This document shows positions 63,243-64,000 of a stretch of 64,000 nt of DNA, piece by piece (position 1 is the first letter of the stretch; every line of letters starts with the position of its first letter). The notes below the pieces were generated by a model that was not told the origin of the DNA, did not search any database, and was given only the letters and a program-made list of their open reading frames with translations. Source of the DNA: Faecalibacter bovis (GTDB lineage Bacteria; Bacteroidota; Bacteroidia; Flavobacteriales; Weeksellaceae); assembly GCF_017948305.1 (NCBI RefSeq), contig NZ_CP072842.1:2362501-2426500 (forward strand), written 5' to 3'. A program made the position numbers and the translations under genes.

Positions 63243-64000
63243 TTATAAAATAGATTCTAATAAATCTAATCTCATTCCGTGTGAACCTTTGATTAGAATG
63301 TTATCTGTATACGTGAAATTTGATTTAACATAATCTTCAAAATCATTACGATTTTCAAATTTCTTAATTCTATCTGATTGAATATCAGTTTTTTGAAAGT
63401 TAATTCCTAACAAATAAATATTTTCAAATCCGTAAGATAAAGCTATTTTTGCAATGTTAAGATGTTCATTATCAGATGTTTCACCTAATTCGAACATATC
63501 ACCTAAAATTACAGTTTTAGTTCCAGTAAAAGTCGAAAAGTTTTTTAATGAAGCTTCCATACTTGATGGATTTGCATTATATGCGTCCATGATTATTTTA
63601 TAACCTTCTCTTTCAATGATTTGTGATCGATTATTTGTAGGAAAATAATTTTCAAGACCTCTTTTAATTTCTTCAGTGCTTAATTCAAAGTGTTTTCCAA
63701 TTGCAATGGCACAAGAAATATTACTGAAATTGTAAGATCCAGTTAAATTTGTTTGAATTTTAGTCTCATCAAATTTTACAGCAATATAATCTGAATTTGA
63801 TTCGATAGGAGATATGATGTATTTACCTTCTTCAATTCCAAAAGATATAATTTCAAGATCTTTCGTTTTTTCAATCTGAATTGGATCATCTAAATTCACA
63901 AAAGCAATTTTCTCGTGATTTCTTAAATAATCATACAATTCTGATTTTCCTCTAATAACACCTTCGAATCCACCAAATCCTTCTAAATGTGCTTTTCCAA
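63243..64000 (-). CDS. murF: UDP-N-acetylmuramoyl-tripeptide-D-alanyl-D-alanine ligase, C-terminal part
   Basis: The minus frame is open from the window end to the stop at 63243 and gives about 252 residues of MurF, the cytoplasmic ligase adding D-Ala-D-Ala to the peptidoglycan precursor. Near the cut edge it reads KAHLEGFGGFEGVIRGKSEL, then IMDAYNANPSSMEASLKNF near 63570-63600 and VILGDMFELGETSDNEH near 63500, all MurF hallmarks. The N-terminal part, with the start and ATP loop, lies outside the window. An internal TTG at 63938 is not a real start. Confidence 0.9.
   Translation of the reverse strand, partial: GKAHLEGFGGFEGVIRGKSELYDYLRNHEKIAFVNLDDPIQIEKTKDLEIISFGIEEGKYIISPIESNSDYIAVKFDETKIQTNLTGSYNFSNISCAIAIGKHFELSTEEIKRGLENYFPTNNRSQIIEREGYKIIMDAYNANPSSMEASLKNFSTFTGTKTVILGDMFELGETSDNEHLNIAKIALSYGFENIYLLGINFQKTDIQSDRIKKFENRNDFEDYVKSNFTYTDNILIKGSHGMRLDLLESIL

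Overview
The window is a stretch of AT-rich chromosome from a Flavobacteriia member of the Bacteroidota, probably of the Weeksellaceae (Empedobacter-like; genus is a guess). Evidence: the promoter -7 box TAnnTTTG occurs repeatedly 20-60 nt before genes; Shine-Dalgarno sequences are mostly absent; there are a fused SecDF, a split MetH, S46 dipeptidyl peptidases, a type IX secretion (T9SS) C-terminal sorting domain, DUF3810/DUF1573 proteins, and secreted proteins whose signal peptides end in AQ. I saw no tRNA, rRNA, CRISPR array, prophage or insertion sequence. Most of the window is ordinary housekeeping chromosome; the interest lies in regulatory RNA, small ORFs and three broken genes.

Layout. 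0-13 kb: partial MFS transporter, a hypothetical protein, secDF, tatA with a PAP2 phosphatase, an AI-2E-type permease, a DPP11-like S46 peptidase, a lysine-rich lipoprotein, lipB and a FucP-type sugar transporter. 12.9-14 kb: a decayed secreted-protein gene (one nonsense codon, one frameshift). 14-21 kb: the methionine region, with a minus-strand operon metH(N)-metH(C)-metF behind a SAM-I riboswitch and a divergent second SAM-I riboswitch in front of a short ORF translationally overlapped with homoserine dehydrogenase. 21-24.3 kb: a TonB-dependent receptor interrupted by a single in-frame TGA, a thioredoxin-like protein, and a divergent DtxR/MntR-type regulator with a palindromic operator between them. 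24.3-28 kb: DUF1573 and a tandem pair of related polytopic membrane proteins, the first frameshifted. 28-45 kb: valS, a LysE-type exporter, TerB-like protein, aldehyde dehydrogenase, Rrf2 regulator, two secreted endonuclease I proteins, tilS-dsbD, an SBF-type transporter, DUF3810, a WG-repeat protein and a GNAT acetyltransferase. 45-54 kb: an alanine-rich helical lipoprotein, prmC, uvrA, TlpA-like thioredoxin, PAS-LuxR regulator, a thioredoxin-fold protein and recG. 54-64 kb: an unlisted 52-residue ORF with its own promoter and terminator, an exported catalase with an exported ankyrin protein, the bifunctional (p)ppGpp enzyme, an amidohydrolase followed by two pentein-fold (arginine/citrulline) hydrolases including ctlX, a possibly degenerate DUF922-like protein and the C-terminal part of murF.

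How the genes work together. The methionine block (B12-dependent methionine synthase in two chains, MTHFR, homoserine dehydrogenase) is the clearest regulated unit: two divergent promoters, each reading directly into a SAM-sensing leader. The TonB receptor, thioredoxin-like protein and DtxR-type regulator look like a metal-uptake locus. The catalase and ankyrin protein form a periplasmic peroxide-defence pair. Promoter boxes were used to correct several start codons, because the longest open frames begin with TTG or GTG codons inside promoters or terminators. The three broken genes could be true decay or assembly errors; raw reads would decide.
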